Notes: generated by a model not told the origin, from the letters alone. Counted from the first letter of the stretch, positions 26,129 to 35,202 are shown. The stretch is 64,000 bases of DNA from Bacteroidales bacterium UBA3844 (GCA_002392915.1 DGHQ01000054.1:23703-87702), one strand, 5' to 3'. Numbers and translations are program-made.

Positions 26129-28345
26129 TTAATCATCAAATGTAACTGAGATTCCAACACGTAAAAACGACGGACTCATAGCATAACCCGGACTGATCAT
26201 ATAGTTCGAATTATTTCCCATTCTCTGGTTGACATGATTCCATACCATAAACATTTTCAACACCTTCAGCTGTGCCTGTCCGTATACATTCAGCAAAGGA
26301 TAATCGCCATACTCCTTCTCTCGCTGAACATAAAGCATTCCCGTCGCAGGATTATATTTCTGAGCGTAAAAACTTGTATGGTAATTCAATTCAGCGCCGA
26401 CTTGAAAAGTAAGACTCTTTTTGAAAATCGGAGGAGTCCTTAAGTAGACGTTGCTGTTGAAAACAAATGTCGGCAACGGCATTATATACTTGTCTGATGT
26501 TGTCTGGTAGGCAATTCCATTATCCCAGTGGAAAATTCCGAATTTTAGTTTTTCCTCGGCTCCTAAATAGAACACATTCACAGCGTCCGATGTCTGGACT
26601 GGCATCGCCTGCTCATTGAAATATATGTGGTTGTCGATGTTGTAATAACCTATTTTGGCAGAGAAGCCTATCTTTGGCATCTCAAACAAACCGTCGATGG
26701 ACAAACTGCGTTTATTATCGAAATCGTTGTCCCAATTGAAATAATTTGAATAGTAATGGTCCTCAAAATAATCTGGGCATTCATTCTTCAGCTCCACTTT
26801 TCCACCCAAAGAAACCGGTTGTTTACCAATTTCAAACTTGGTATTCACATCTCCTTTCAACAGATAGCTTGTTCCCGTCTGTTTCTCATCCACAAAATAA
26901 TATTCTCCTATCACATTGAAGAACAGATGTTTGCCGGAATGTTTTGACAATACTGCTCCGACTCCCATCTTCGTGTTTTTGTTTTTATTCCAATTTGGAC
27001 GTCCACGATATCCGACAGAGTCGATGTAAGCTATTCCGTCTTCCAACTCCACCTCTTTCAACTCATTCTCAGCTATAAACTCATTGCCGGCATCACGGTA
27101 GTCGAACTGTAACCCGTCGGCATAATGATATGTCTTTGAGCTTACAGTAAAATATCCACCCAAACCAAACTTCATCAATTTGTTGAACTCCTCGTTCAAA
27201 GTCACTCCAAAATTGCCCTTAAACTGACGGAACAAGACGCTGTCCATTGTAGATTTAGGCATAAACTTACGAGTTTCTGCACTTGCATTATAGAATGTGT
27301 CGTGGAATGAATTAGAAGATTTCTCTGTGTATCTCTTCCAATCCGACTCATATCTCATGTCAGCTATAAAAGACGTAACAGGCACATAATCAACAATTAC
27401 AGAATCTTTAGACACCTCATACTCTTTTTCAAATCCAAGATGGTATTTATAGTTGAGATGCATATTATATCCATGCAGTTTGGAAAATGTGTTTCCTGTA
27501 AAATAGACTGGGATAGACTCATCTGCAGGATTTCCATATCTTTCTGGCGAAGTGATATACGATTCATCCAAAAATCCACCACTCTCATAATTCTCAAATT
27601 TCGCAAAACCGATACTCATCATCAGATTGGAACGCAAACCCATATAGCTTCCGAAAAATCCGGCGTTGCAATTTCGTGTAGACGAAGATTCATACGCACC
27701 ATACGAATTAACCCAATCTCCGTACATACCGAAATTAAACTTTGATCCTGCGTTAACAGTGAACAAGCCACCCACACACTGGTCACTACGGTTGCTCGGA
27801 CCTGCGCCTATAAACCAGAATTTGGAATAAGGTTTGCGAGTGTTATAATAAAGGATATCATCAGGCGACGTATAGTTTGCCTCATACGGAGTGAAGAAAA
27901 AGAAATCTGATTTCTTAATTCTGTCCGCGTAGATCAACGATATTCCCGGAGATCCTAAAGATGAATGATCAGCATAACGGAGTGTGTTTTTGTCGGCCAT
28001 ATTGGCAATATAGAGTTTGTCGAGAGTAGAGTCGGCATACTCACGGACGGGCAGTCCAAGGGGTCCGTCGGCTCTCCACGAGAAATACATCATGGAATCT
28101 TTCGGACCACGTTTTGACGGAGACACCTCCGTCTGATATTGAAAAGCAGGTGCGGAATCCACCGTCGCTTTTGCCACTGTATCAATTTTTGAAATGATTG
28201 CAGAATCCTGATTCAACACTACAGAATCAGATGCCACAATATCAACAGAATCCTTTTTCTCCGTCTCCACAGATAAGGAAGTGTTGGCAAACACTGTGGC
28301 GCTTGCCGCAAATAGAGAAAGGATTATATTAAAAATTCTATTCAT
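26129..28345 (-). CDS. Putative porin (Bacteroidota outer-membrane barrel)
   Basis: 738 residues with a signal peptide (MNRIFNIILSLFAASATVFA), a Ser/Asp-rich linker, and then long strings of beta strands with alternating aromatic residues to the C-terminal LRVGISVTFDD. The segment MMYFSWRADGPLGLPVREYADSTLDKLYIANMADK marks the 'putative porin' family common in this phylum (recalled). No plug domain or TonB box is seen, so it is not a SusC-like receptor. First gene of a three-gene run with the solute-binding and AcpH-like proteins. Function unknown beyond outer-membrane pore. Confidence 0.85.
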   Translation of the reverse strand: MNRIFNIILSLFAASATVFANTSLSVETEKKDSVDIVASDSVVLNQDSAIISKIDTVAKATVDSAPAFQYQTEVSPSKRGPKDSMMYFSWRADGPLGLPVREYADSTLDKLYIANMADKNTLRYADHSSLGSPGISLIYADRIKKSDFFFFTPYEANYTSPDDILYYNTRKPYSKFWFIGAGPSNRSDQCVGGLFTVNAGSKFNFGMYGDWVNSYGAYESSSTRNCNAGFFGSYMGLRSNLMMSIGFAKFENYESGGFLDESYITSPERYGNPADESIPVYFTGNTFSKLHGYNMHLNYKYHLGFEKEYEVSKDSVIVDYVPVTSFIADMRYESDWKRYTEKSSNSFHDTFYNASAETRKFMPKSTMDSVLFRQFKGNFGVTLNEEFNKLMKFGLGGYFTVSSKTYHYADGLQFDYRDAGNEFIAENELKEVELEDGIAYIDSVGYRGRPNWNKNKNTKMGVGAVLSKHSGKHLFFNVIGEYYFVDEKQTGTSYLLKGDVNTKFEIGKQPVSLGGKVELKNECPDYFEDHYYSNYFNWDNDFDNKRSLSIDGLFEMPKIGFSAKIGYYNIDNHIYFNEQAMPVQTSDAVNVFYLGAEEKLKFGIFHWDNGIAYQTTSDKYIMPLPTFVFNSNVYLRTPPIFKKSLTFQVGAELNYHTSFYAQKYNPATGMLYVQREKEYGDYPLLNVYGQAQLKVLKMFMVWNHVNQRMGNNSNYMISPGYAMSPSFLRVGISVTFDD

Positions 28346-28399
28346 TTATTTTATTATTCAGAAACCGCTTAAATTAAATATTTGGCTATAAATCAAATA

Positions 28400-28463
28400 G
28401 AGGATTGTTAAGTGCAGAATGCCCTAACCCCACACGTATCTGCGAGTTCGCAAGAACGAGCAG
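28400..28463 (+). repeat. Family A structured repeat, copy 3 (full length)
   Basis: GAGGATTGTTAA, then GTGCA, loop GAA, TGCCC (28412-28424, one mismatch; closing pair A-T instead of G-C). The second hairpin is CTGC, GA, GTTC, loop GCAA, GAAC, GA, GCAG (28440-28463): all stem bases differ from copies 2 and 4 yet pair perfectly, and the G-A/G-A mismatch is kept. The loop is a GNRA tetraloop. Located between the M16 peptidase and porin genes. Confidence 0.85.
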
Positions 28464-28573
28464 TGATAAAAATCAAAACATCTCTTTTAATTTTTACAAA
28501 TCACTCACATAGCAAATTAAAAACCAAAGTTTAAACAATTTCTCATATTTTTCTCTGAAAGATTTCTATTTTG

Positions 28574-29827
28574 TCAGCCACGGTCACTGTCGTTCTTCAT
28601 ATACCAAAGCAAGCAACAGTTTTCATGTCTGAAGATTTTTGTTGCCGTGTCACGCAATTCTGCTGGTGTCACCTTAGCATAATTGTCGAAATCCGTATTG
28701 ACCAGATCGGGAGCATCGATCATCTCGTAATAGCCGAGACGTTCCGCCTTTGCAGCCTCCGAAAGGTCGGAAAGGATCTGCGTCGCCTCATACTTATTCA
28801 CGACCTTCTCCAATTCCAGTTTTTCAACACTCTCCTTCTTCAGCATCTCCAGCTCATTCCAAATAGCGTTCTCAACCTCATCACGTGTGAAACCATCATT
28901 CGGCACACCGATCACATAAAAAGCACCGTCTTCCAGGCTTCCACGAATACATGCATCTATGGAAGAAAACATCTTCTTCTCCACGACCAATCTCTTATAC
29001 ATTCGTGAAGACATACCATTCGACAACACATCGGAAAGAATATCCGAAGCATAATAATCGTCGTCGAGACGGGAAGGAGAACGGAACACCATATAGAGTT
29101 TATCATTCGGGACATCACCACTGACCACCTTTCTGCGTTCAGCTGTTTGCTCTGGGATTTCCACCATCTTGCGTTTTTTCACATCGCGCGACGGGATATC
29201 ACCGTAATATTTCTCCACCAGACGTTTCACCTCATCCAGAGAAATATTACCCACGACCGCAAGATAAGCATTGTTAGGAGCATAATGAGAGAAGAAAAAA
29301 TCCTTCACATCCTGCATCGTCGCGTCCTGAATATGTTTGATTTCCTTGCCGATCGTAGGCCATGAGTAGGTATGGTCGGCAGGATACATCATTGCAAAAA
29401 GATAATGGTAGGCATCACCGTATGGCTTGTTGGATGTTCGTTCCTTAAACTCCTCACTCACCACTTCACGCTGCACCTCAAGGCCCTTCTCATTGAATGC
29501 CAAAGACATCATTCTGTCCGACTCAACCCAAAAGCCGACCTCTGCGTTGACAGCAGGAAGGACAACATAATAATTGGTCAGATCCTGCGTAGTGTAAGCG
29601 TTGTTGTAGGCGCCGGCTTTCTGAAGCACTCCATCATAATCATCCACATTGACAGAGCCTGAAAACATCAGATGCTCAAACAGATGAGCGAATCCAGTGT
29701 GCTCCGGATCCTCATCCTTCGATCCCACATCAAAAACAGTGTTAAGCGTCACCGTCTGGGATGTTTTGTCTTCCAGATGCACCACATGAAGGCCATTATC
29801 AAGTGTGAACCTATTTGTTTTAACCAT
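28574..29827 (-). CDS. M16-family zinc metallopeptidase
   Basis: 417 residues. The inverted zinc motif HxxEH is at 48-52 (HLFEHLMFSG), with the third ligand Glu expected in the following VSEEFKER region, about 75 residues on. The C-terminal half (GDVPNDKLYMVFRSP, DILSDVLSNGMSSRMYKRLV) is the second, non-catalytic M16 domain. The length fits M16B processing peptidases. No signal peptide is visible, so it appears cytoplasmic. It is divergent from ispE with shared promoter DNA. Confidence 0.93.
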   Translation of the reverse strand: MVKTNRFTLDNGLHVVHLEDKTSQTVTLNTVFDVGSKDEDPEHTGFAHLFEHLMFSGSVNVDDYDGVLQKAGAYNNAYTTQDLTNYYVVLPAVNAEVGFWVESDRMMSLAFNEKGLEVQREVVSEEFKERTSNKPYGDAYHYLFAMMYPADHTYSWPTIGKEIKHIQDATMQDVKDFFFSHYAPNNAYLAVVGNISLDEVKRLVEKYYGDIPSRDVKKRKMVEIPEQTAERRKVVSGDVPNDKLYMVFRSPSRLDDDYYASDILSDVLSNGMSSRMYKRLVVEKKMFSSIDACIRGSLEDGAFYVIGVPNDGFTRDEVENAIWNELEMLKKESVEKLELEKVVNKYEATQILSDLSEAAKAERLGYYEMIDAPDLVNTDFDNYAKVTPAELRDTATKIFRHENCCLLWYMKNDSDRG

Positions 29828-29844
29828 AAATTGCTACTTTAATG

Positions 29845-29878
29845 CAAAAATAGTTGAAATTAAGCGTATTTTTGCAAA
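29845..29878. promoter_or_regulatory. Divergent promoter pair between M16 peptidase and ispE
   Basis: TATTTTTG appears on both strands as an inverted repeat: minus strand at 29852-29845 (towards the peptidase, with a TTTG 22 nt upstream at 29878-29875) and plus strand at 29867-29874 (towards ispE, without a clear TTTG). Each -7 box lies in the spacer region of the other promoter, so the two may exclude each other. Confidence 0.6.
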
Positions 29879-29898
29879 AAAGTTATTAAAAAGCGTGA

Positions 29899-30717
29899 AT
29901 GATGATAACATTTCCAAATGCTAAAATAAATTTAGGTCTCAATGTAGTTAGTCGCCGCCCCGACGGATATTCTAATTTGGAGACGGTGTTCTATCCGATT
30001 CCTGTCTGTGATGCTCTTGAACTTCTCGATTCCGACGAAAAAGGATTGAAATTTGTGCAGACGGGATTGGAGGTAGACGGTGATGTTGAGAAAAACCTTG
30101 TGGTGAGGGCTTTCCGTGCGGTTGAGAAAGCTGCAGGCCGCACTTTTGACGCCAAAGTTCATTTGCAGAAAAGCATTCCGTTTGGAGCCGGCATCGGTGG
30201 AGGAAGCGCGGACGCATCGTTTATGATCCGTATGATGAACGAGCATTATCATCTTGGATGGAGCGACGAGAAAATGGCAGAGATAGCCATCACAATCGGC
30301 GCGGACTGTCCGATATTCATCTACAACCGTCCAATGTATGCGGAAGGAAAAGGAGAGATTCTTTCCGATATCGACGTGAATCTTAGCGGCTACTATTTCG
30401 TCTTGGTCAAGCCAAACGTGCATGTATCCACAGCCGATGCGTTCCGTGGAATCACACCTGCTCCAGCCAAAATCAATTGCAGGGATATTGTGTCATTGCC
30501 GATGAAAGAGTGGAAAGGCAAGTTGGAAAACGATTTTGAGAAAACAATATTCGCGCTACACCCGTCTGTGGCGGCAATCAAAGAAAAACTATACGATTTA
30601 GGAGCTGTCTACGCATCAATGTCTGGTTCAGGATCATCTCTTTTCGGATTCTTTGAGGAGAAGCCAAATCTGGACGGATTGTTTGGCGACGCGTATGTTT
30701 TCTGCGAAAAACTATAA
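29899..30717 (+). CDS. ispE: 4-diphosphocytidyl-2-C-methyl-D-erythritol kinase
   Basis: Phosphorylates CDP-methylerythritol in the MEP pathway of isoprenoid synthesis. 272 residues with the GHMP-kinase plan: PNAKINLGLNV (Lys9) at the N-terminus, ATP-binding PFGAGIGGGSADA at about 94-106, ADCPIFI, and the C-terminal SMSGSGSSLFGFF motif. Start chosen at the first of two adjacent ATGs (29899, 29902). It stands alone, divergent from the peptidase gene. Two hairpins follow (30742, 30847). Confidence 0.96.
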   Translation: MMITFPNAKINLGLNVVSRRPDGYSNLETVFYPIPVCDALELLDSDEKGLKFVQTGLEVDGDVEKNLVVRAFRAVEKAAGRTFDAKVHLQKSIPFGAGIGGGSADASFMIRMMNEHYHLGWSDEKMAEIAITIGADCPIFIYNRPMYAEGKGEILSDIDVNLSGYYFVLVKPNVHVSTADAFRGITPAPAKINCRDIVSLPMKEWKGKLENDFEKTIFALHPSVAAIKEKLYDLGAVYASMSGSGSSLFGFFEEKPNLDGLFGDAYVFCEKL

Positions 30718-30741
30718 ATGCATAGGTTTTTCATCACCAAT

Positions 30742-30756
30742 ACCCCTAAACGGGGT
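30742..30756 (+). terminator. Short hairpin after ispE
   Basis: ACCCC, TAAAC, GGGGT: a perfect 5-bp stem with a 5-nt loop, 25 nt past the ispE stop. No T-run follows directly. Confidence 0.45.
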
Positions 30757-30846
30757 AAGGATGGGAATCCATCTATATATTTGCCACCAATATAAAACGT
30801 CTAGCGACGTATTTGGGGAGAACCAATTTTTTTTGTAAATGTAAAA

Positions 30847-30870
30847 GGGGCGACCACAATGGATCGCCCC
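30847..30870. terminator. GGGGCGA...TCGCCCC palindrome
   Basis: GGGGCGA (30847-30853) and TCGCCCC (30864-30870) pair perfectly; the inside adds CCA/TGG with one bulged A. Placed between the convergent ispE and lipoprotein genes. Palindromes of this kind followed by TACA are common between genes in many bacteria (recalled), so it may be a repeat as well as a terminator. Confidence 0.6.
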
Positions 30871-30978
30871 TACAATTACGCATTATCGAAAAAAATACGG
30901 CTGGAATCTGCCACATGACAAATTCACAACCATAGTTTTTTCAAAACCGGATTTTATCGGAATTGGAAATTCATCAAA

Positions 30979-31344
30979 TTATTTCTTGAATGTAACTACC
31001 GTGTCTTTAAGAGCTGTAGACTCTTCCCATCGTCTCATATAAGTAAACTTCAACACTTCCTCTCCATTTTCTTTAGTTTTGAAAGACCATTTTTCAACAC
31101 CAGGACCTCCAACTCTTTCGTCATCTGGATTGGCATGATTTACTGATTTCGACACTGAATCAGCCGCAGCACTAGCACTATTAGTCCATACCCACTCATA
31201 TCCAGTACCCAACTGAGCTGGCAATTCAACCGTGAATGTCTTGCTTTCAAACTTTTCATCATCGTCGTCACATGAGACAAATGAAGAGATAGATAGAACC
31301 GCTGCTGCCATCATTGCAGCAGCCATAGAAAAACTCTTTTTCAT
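30979..31344 (-). CDS. Chagasin-like (I42 family) lipoprotein
   Basis: 121 residues from the ATG at 31344; an upstream start at 31389 would place 15 residues before the signal. A lipoprotein signal ends SISSFVSC. The mature part has the three loops of the I42 cysteine-protease inhibitors: LGTGYEWVWTN (the NPTTGY-type loop, with Leu-Gly-Thr-Gly-Tyr), RVGGPGVEKWSFKTKENGEEVLKFTY (the GGxG loop and the following strands), and MRRWEE (the RPW loop, with Arg for Pro). It could protect the cell from cysteine peptidases or act on a secreted enzyme. A diverged paralogue lies just upstream. Confidence 0.8.
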   Translation of the reverse strand: MKKSFSMAAAMMAAAVLSISSFVSCDDDDEKFESKTFTVELPAQLGTGYEWVWTNSASAAADSVSKSVNHANPDDERVGGPGVEKWSFKTKENGEEVLKFTYMRRWEESTALKDTVVTFKK

Positions 31345-31422
31345 AAAAATTGACTTTAATGTAAAACTAACTAACATTTGTCTTAACACCTATACAAACA
31401 TACAATGCTAAGACATTACATA

Positions 31423-31935
31423 TCAGAATTTAACCACTGTGTCAGCGATGACAGCAGTCGGATCTTCTTTAGCACGACGTCTTAATTCATTGAGATCTTC
31501 TTCAAAAACTATAGGACCTGAATAAATTCGTAATTTACGGAATTTCAATTCTCTCACACCGATTTCTTTTGTCTTAAATGTCCATACCTCTTTGATTGTA
31601 TCATGCATTTTGTATTCAAATTTAGGCATAGAATCAACACTTGTGTTGATCTTGGGCAAAAGTTTGCTATTTTCTTCAAATTCAGACATCAAATCACGAT
31701 TAGGAATCAAATCAATGGAATCAGCGGCAGCCTCCTCTCTGTTTGTCCACTCCCACTCATAGATTGATGTATAGCCAGTATAAGAATTAGCCGGATAAAT
31801 TCTTTCTATAAGCTCAACCGTAAATGTTTCGCTCTTAAAACTGTTATTTTCCTCTTCCTCGTCACATGATACGAACGAAGATGCAGAAACAACCGCTGCC
31901 ATCATTGCAGCAAGCCTAAAATAACTTTTTTTCAT
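31423..31935 (-). CDS. Diverged chagasin-like lipoprotein paralogue
   Basis: 170 residues. Its lipoprotein signal (MKKSYFRLAAMMAAVVSASSFVSC) and first strand (ETFTVELIERIYP) match the downstream gene, as do YEWEWTNREEAAADSIDLIPN and VWTFKTKEIGVRELKFRKLR. The inhibitory loops are weaker: YTGYTSIYEWEW replaces the short GTGY loop, the GGxG loop is replaced by a longer insert (about 85-115), and there is no RRW motif. The C-terminus is extended (DLNELRRRAKEDPTAVIADTVV). Probably a duplicate that has changed role. Located 78 nt upstream of its paralogue on the same strand. Confidence 0.75.
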   Translation of the reverse strand: MKKSYFRLAAMMAAVVSASSFVSCDEEEENNSFKSETFTVELIERIYPANSYTGYTSIYEWEWTNREEAAADSIDLIPNRDLMSEFEENSKLLPKINTSVDSMPKFEYKMHDTIKEVWTFKTKEIGVRELKFRKLRIYSGPIVFEEDLNELRRRAKEDPTAVIADTVVKF

Positions 31936-32127
31936 AAAATAAACTATTATAAAAACTAACTTACTTTTGTCTTAACACCATATATACATACCCTATTGCT
32001 TCGCATTATTACGCATTATTATATTCGTGTTAAAAACATCGACAAATTTAGCAAAAAAGCATATCAAACAAAAAAATATAATATTTTTTCATCTCAATTA
32101 GTCAAATTAAAAGTATTCGCCATCAAA

Positions 32128-32844
32128 TCATAACAATCCCATCACCTCTTTTAATGAATGAATCTCATAATCCACAGATTCCGTGGCTTTGAATGATTCA
32201 GGATGACGATTGAAGAACATTGTAGCCAAACCTGCTTTCTTTGCTCCCAAAATATCTGTAGAAAAATTGTCTCCAATCATCAACGTGTCTGAAGGTGTCG
32301 CTCCTGTGGCTTCAAATGCATAGTCGAAGAAAACAGGACTCGGCTTGTTTGCCCCCGCATCTTCAGAAAGAATAATCTGATCGAATGCTTCCAAAAGTCC
32401 ACATGATTTTAGCTTGCGATATTGTATTTCATGAAAACCATTACTGCACATGATGAGTCGGTATCCTTTCTTCTTCAAATATTCCATCAGTTCATGAGCT
32501 CCATCCACCACACCAGGCTTAACAGCACAGAAATCGAGGAATACATCACTCACTTTCAAACAAAATTCCTCTGTAGGATTGAAATGATTCCCATTAGCGT
32601 CAACACCTTCAGATAATGGTCGACGGAATCGCTCTATAATAAGATAGTCACGTTCTATTTCCCCATTTGAATATTGTGCCCACAACTCAACATTTGTTTT
32701 CCAGTATGAGCGAGAAAACGTTTCAAAATCAGGGAAATACTGATTCAATTGGAAATGGTCGAACATCTCACGAAGAGATATTTCAGCATTACCTCTTGTG
32801 TCGTATAAAGTATCGTCGAAATCTATAAAAAGGTTTTTATACAT
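32128..32844 (-). CDS. HAD-family nucleotidase, YjjG type
   Basis: 238 residues from the ATG at 32844 (MYKNLFIDFDDTLYDT). Longer in-frame starts up to 32967 read through low-quality sequence that forms hairpins and I reject them. HAD motifs: DFDDTLYDT (I), MCSNGF (II), Lys in GANKPSPVFFDYA (III), and MIGDNFSTDILGAKKAG (IV). The cap region and YJJG-like NxxR spacing match the pyrimidine 5'-nucleotidases that clear non-canonical nucleotides such as dUMP (recalled). Monocistronic as far as visible. Confidence 0.88.
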   Translation of the reverse strand: MYKNLFIDFDDTLYDTRGNAEISLREMFDHFQLNQYFPDFETFSRSYWKTNVELWAQYSNGEIERDYLIIERFRRPLSEGVDANGNHFNPTEEFCLKVSDVFLDFCAVKPGVVDGAHELMEYLKKKGYRLIMCSNGFHEIQYRKLKSCGLLEAFDQIILSEDAGANKPSPVFFDYAFEATGATPSDTLMIGDNFSTDILGAKKAGLATMFFNRHPESFKATESVDYEIHSLKEVMGLL

Positions 32845-32967
32845 GATTGGATAATTGTATGAGACGAAATTAAATCCGTCTGACGTAACATAGTAGGCAA
32901 TAAAATCGTCGACGCCATAGCCGACTTGAGACAAAGACGAAGGCAAAGACAAGGACCGGCATCCCAC

Positions 32968-33089
32968 GAAGACAAGGTCTTCAGATTTTTATGAGAGACG
33001 CCGCCAATAGAAAACTTTAAGCATTTTTTACCTTGCGGTATTCTAGTAGGTTATGCCTTGCATAGCCAAACTGAAGTGTCAGCTATAGC
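32968..33089. repeat. Cluster of short hairpins upstream of the HAD gene
   Basis: GAAGAC, AAG, GTCTTC (32968-32982) and GGTTATGC, CTT, GCATAGCC (33049-33067, one wobble) are triloop hairpins; CTGAAGTGTCAG (33071-33082) and GCTATAGC (33082-33089) follow directly. The region 32845-33135 holds no gene I can support. The style resembles family B but I find no sequence match to it. Confidence 0.5.
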
Positions 33090-33135
33090 GTCATAAAGAG
33101 CGACGGTGCGGTTCCTTTGCGGCCACACGCATCAC

Positions 33136-34077
33136 TCACCGATTATTCTGTTTATGTTTTTTCTCGTCTAAAGCAGAAAGATAATCGAATGTGGATTGCA
33201 AATCGTTTGGCACGATAATCTTCAAACTTGAAATCTGCTCTATCTCACGTCGCTGCCAAGAACTGAAATCCGCATTGATTTTTTGTGATTCCGACTGATA
33301 TGAATCAAGTTTGTTCTTATAAGCCTCAGTCTGCTCAGCCTTGGCGATATTAAGTTTTTTCTTGATCGACGTCTTGATCTGATTCAGACGTTTCTCAGCA
33401 TCACGGTGTTCGCTCTGCAACTGCAGATACACCTTCTCCACATCTTCCTCATCCACGGAATTTTCATAACGGTAGATAAGCAATGAGCTTCCCTCTCCTT
33501 GCGTAGTGATCGGCTTTGACATTATCTCCTGCAAACGACGTCGTGCGATAGAGAACGGTTCGTCAGGATGAATGAACTTACCATACGCAGCCGCCTTAGC
33601 TTCCAAAGAATAATACTCACATCTCTCAGCCACAGATAGTGTTTGGATGATATTTTGCTCGGTCAGTTCATCCTCACGCACAGGCATCTTCGGCAGGACA
33701 ATATTATTTGCCTCAGCCCAATCATCAAGAGTGACGTCGGAAACCTCTTCCATCATCCTCTCCTTCGTCTTCACCGCCTCACGCATCCACGCGCAAAAAG
33801 AATGCATCTCTCCCACTCTTGCCACCAATGTGTTGAACTCGGCAAGCTGATGGGTGGCGTATCCGATCTCCACCTGTTTCCCTTTGTCGTTGGCTGAGCC
33901 TACAATGTCAACAAATCCATTAACAAAAGAAGCAGACTCAAGTTTTGCCTTGCAACCTGCTATAATTTCTGTGGCAAGTTCCGACAGATGAGTCGCAGCT
34001 GTAGAGGTGATACCTCTCTCGTTCTTATCCGCACCTACATTGGCGAAGAATGTCATATCTCTGTTAATCAATTCCAT
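33136..34077 (-). CDS. Hypothetical coiled-coil protein
   Basis: 313 residues from the ATG at 34077 (MELINRDMTFFANVG). No family recognised. Mostly alpha-helical: an Ala-rich helical first half with Cys44 and Cys98, then a long charged coiled coil at about 205-290 (QSEHRDAEKRLNQIKTSIKK, AEQTEAYKNKLDSYQSESQK). No signal peptide or membrane helix, so cytoplasmic. It lies 98 nt after the SPFH gene on the same strand and may be co-transcribed, which would fit a partner of that membrane protein; that is only inference. Confidence 0.7.
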   Translation of the reverse strand: MELINRDMTFFANVGADKNERGITSTAATHLSELATEIIAGCKAKLESASFVNGFVDIVGSANDKGKQVEIGYATHQLAEFNTLVARVGEMHSFCAWMREAVKTKERMMEEVSDVTLDDWAEANNIVLPKMPVREDELTEQNIIQTLSVAERCEYYSLEAKAAAYGKFIHPDEPFSIARRRLQEIMSKPITTQGEGSSLLIYRYENSVDEEDVEKVYLQLQSEHRDAEKRLNQIKTSIKKKLNIAKAEQTEAYKNKLDSYQSESQKINADFSSWQRREIEQISSLKIIVPNDLQSTFDYLSALDEKKHKQNNR

Positions 34078-34175
34078 AAGTATCAAATATTATGGTAACA
34101 TACCGCAAAATCAGCAATATATCACCGTTTGAATAAATCTCTATCTATACAATAAATAGAGACAATTGTCTATCT

Positions 34176-35156
34176 TTATTTAGTTGTCAATGGGACAACA
34201 GCACCTGTGCCTGGCACTACATAAGCAGCATCCGGTACTTCCTTACCATCCCAACGCTTTGCTCTCTCCAAATTAATATTGTATTCCCACTGAGCTCTCA
34301 TGGCATTCATATTTGCCATAATCTTCTGAGCCTCGTAAGCCTGAGCGTCTGCTCTGATCTTCTGAGCGTCCGCCTCTCCCTGAGCTCTCAACACTTCTGC
34401 CTTGGCAAACTCCTCAGCCGCCTGACGCTCTGCCTCAGCCTCACGCACCTTCTTCTGTGCCTGTGCGGCTGCCACATTAGCCTCCTGCTCTGCCTGTTTT
34501 ACCTGCTGAGTACGGTTGGCTGTTTCCTTAATCATTCTATCGAAATCCTCAGCCCAATCGAAGTTTGTAATTGTTGTAGAATTGATTTGAATAGGATAAT
34601 TATCCTGCATTCTTCTCAACACCACCTCACTTAGCTGCTGAGTGATATCCTGCTGATTTGCGATAAGGTCGTAGATGCTATACTTACCTGTGATCTCCTT
34701 TAGAGATGCCTTTATACAGTCTCTCATCGCATCCTCAATAATTTTAGACTTGCGATATTTCTGCACAATCTCAATGATACGTTTCTCATCATAGTTGTAG
34801 CGCACAACCACTGTCGAGCCAACTGTCTGCATATCTTTTGTGATAGCACCGTCTTCACCGACAGAGAATTTCACTTCGTAAGTCATAGGCACAACACTGA
34901 AACGCTCAATCTTTGTGACAAATGGAAGATGTGTCACAATTCCAGGTTCAATAGGTTCATTACAAGAGATTTCTCCCAATGTCACAGAAACACCACGTTC
35001 ATCAGGTTCTATGATATCATAAGAAAACAACCCTAAAATCAGCAACACTACACAAACTATTGCCAACACAACTCTCTTTGTGTCAATCTTAAACACTTTT
35101 GCCAATCCTTCTGCAAAAAATCTCTTCTTTTCTGGCATTTCTGTTTTTTCAACCAT
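34176..35156 (-). CDS. SPFH/prohibitin-family membrane protein (HflC-like)
   Basis: 326 residues: a basic cytoplasmic start, one membrane helix (about 28-46, VVLAIVCVVLLILGLFSYD), then the SPFH domain (EPDERGVSVTLGEISCNEPIEPGIVTHLPFVTKIERFSV) up to about 205, then an Ala/Glu/Gln-rich coiled coil (about 220-295, QAEQEANVAAAQAQKKVREA). Such proteins form large rings at the membrane and often hold FtsH-type proteases (known for HflKC). No HflK partner or protease gene is adjacent. Domain identity is firm, role is not. Confidence 0.9.
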   Translation of the reverse strand: MVEKTEMPEKKRFFAEGLAKVFKIDTKRVVLAIVCVVLLILGLFSYDIIEPDERGVSVTLGEISCNEPIEPGIVTHLPFVTKIERFSVVPMTYEVKFSVGEDGAITKDMQTVGSTVVVRYNYDEKRIIEIVQKYRKSKIIEDAMRDCIKASLKEITGKYSIYDLIANQQDITQQLSEVVLRRMQDNYPIQINSTTITNFDWAEDFDRMIKETANRTQQVKQAEQEANVAAAQAQKKVREAEAERQAAEEFAKAEVLRAQGEADAQKIRADAQAYEAQKIMANMNAMRAQWEYNINLERAKRWDGKEVPDAAYVVPGTGAVVPLTTK

Positions 35157-35202
35157 AATTACATCTATTAAATTATTTTATTTGTAGTTAAGTCTCACTT
35201 AA

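Noticed and set aside
28571..29008. Plus-strand frame of 145 codons
   Set aside because: Antisense to the M16 peptidase gene, whose motifs are clear; no homology or signal features.
32845..32967. N-terminal extension of the HAD phosphatase gene
   Set aside because: The extra 41 residues precede the canonical MYKNLFIDFDDTLYDT start and show no family match.
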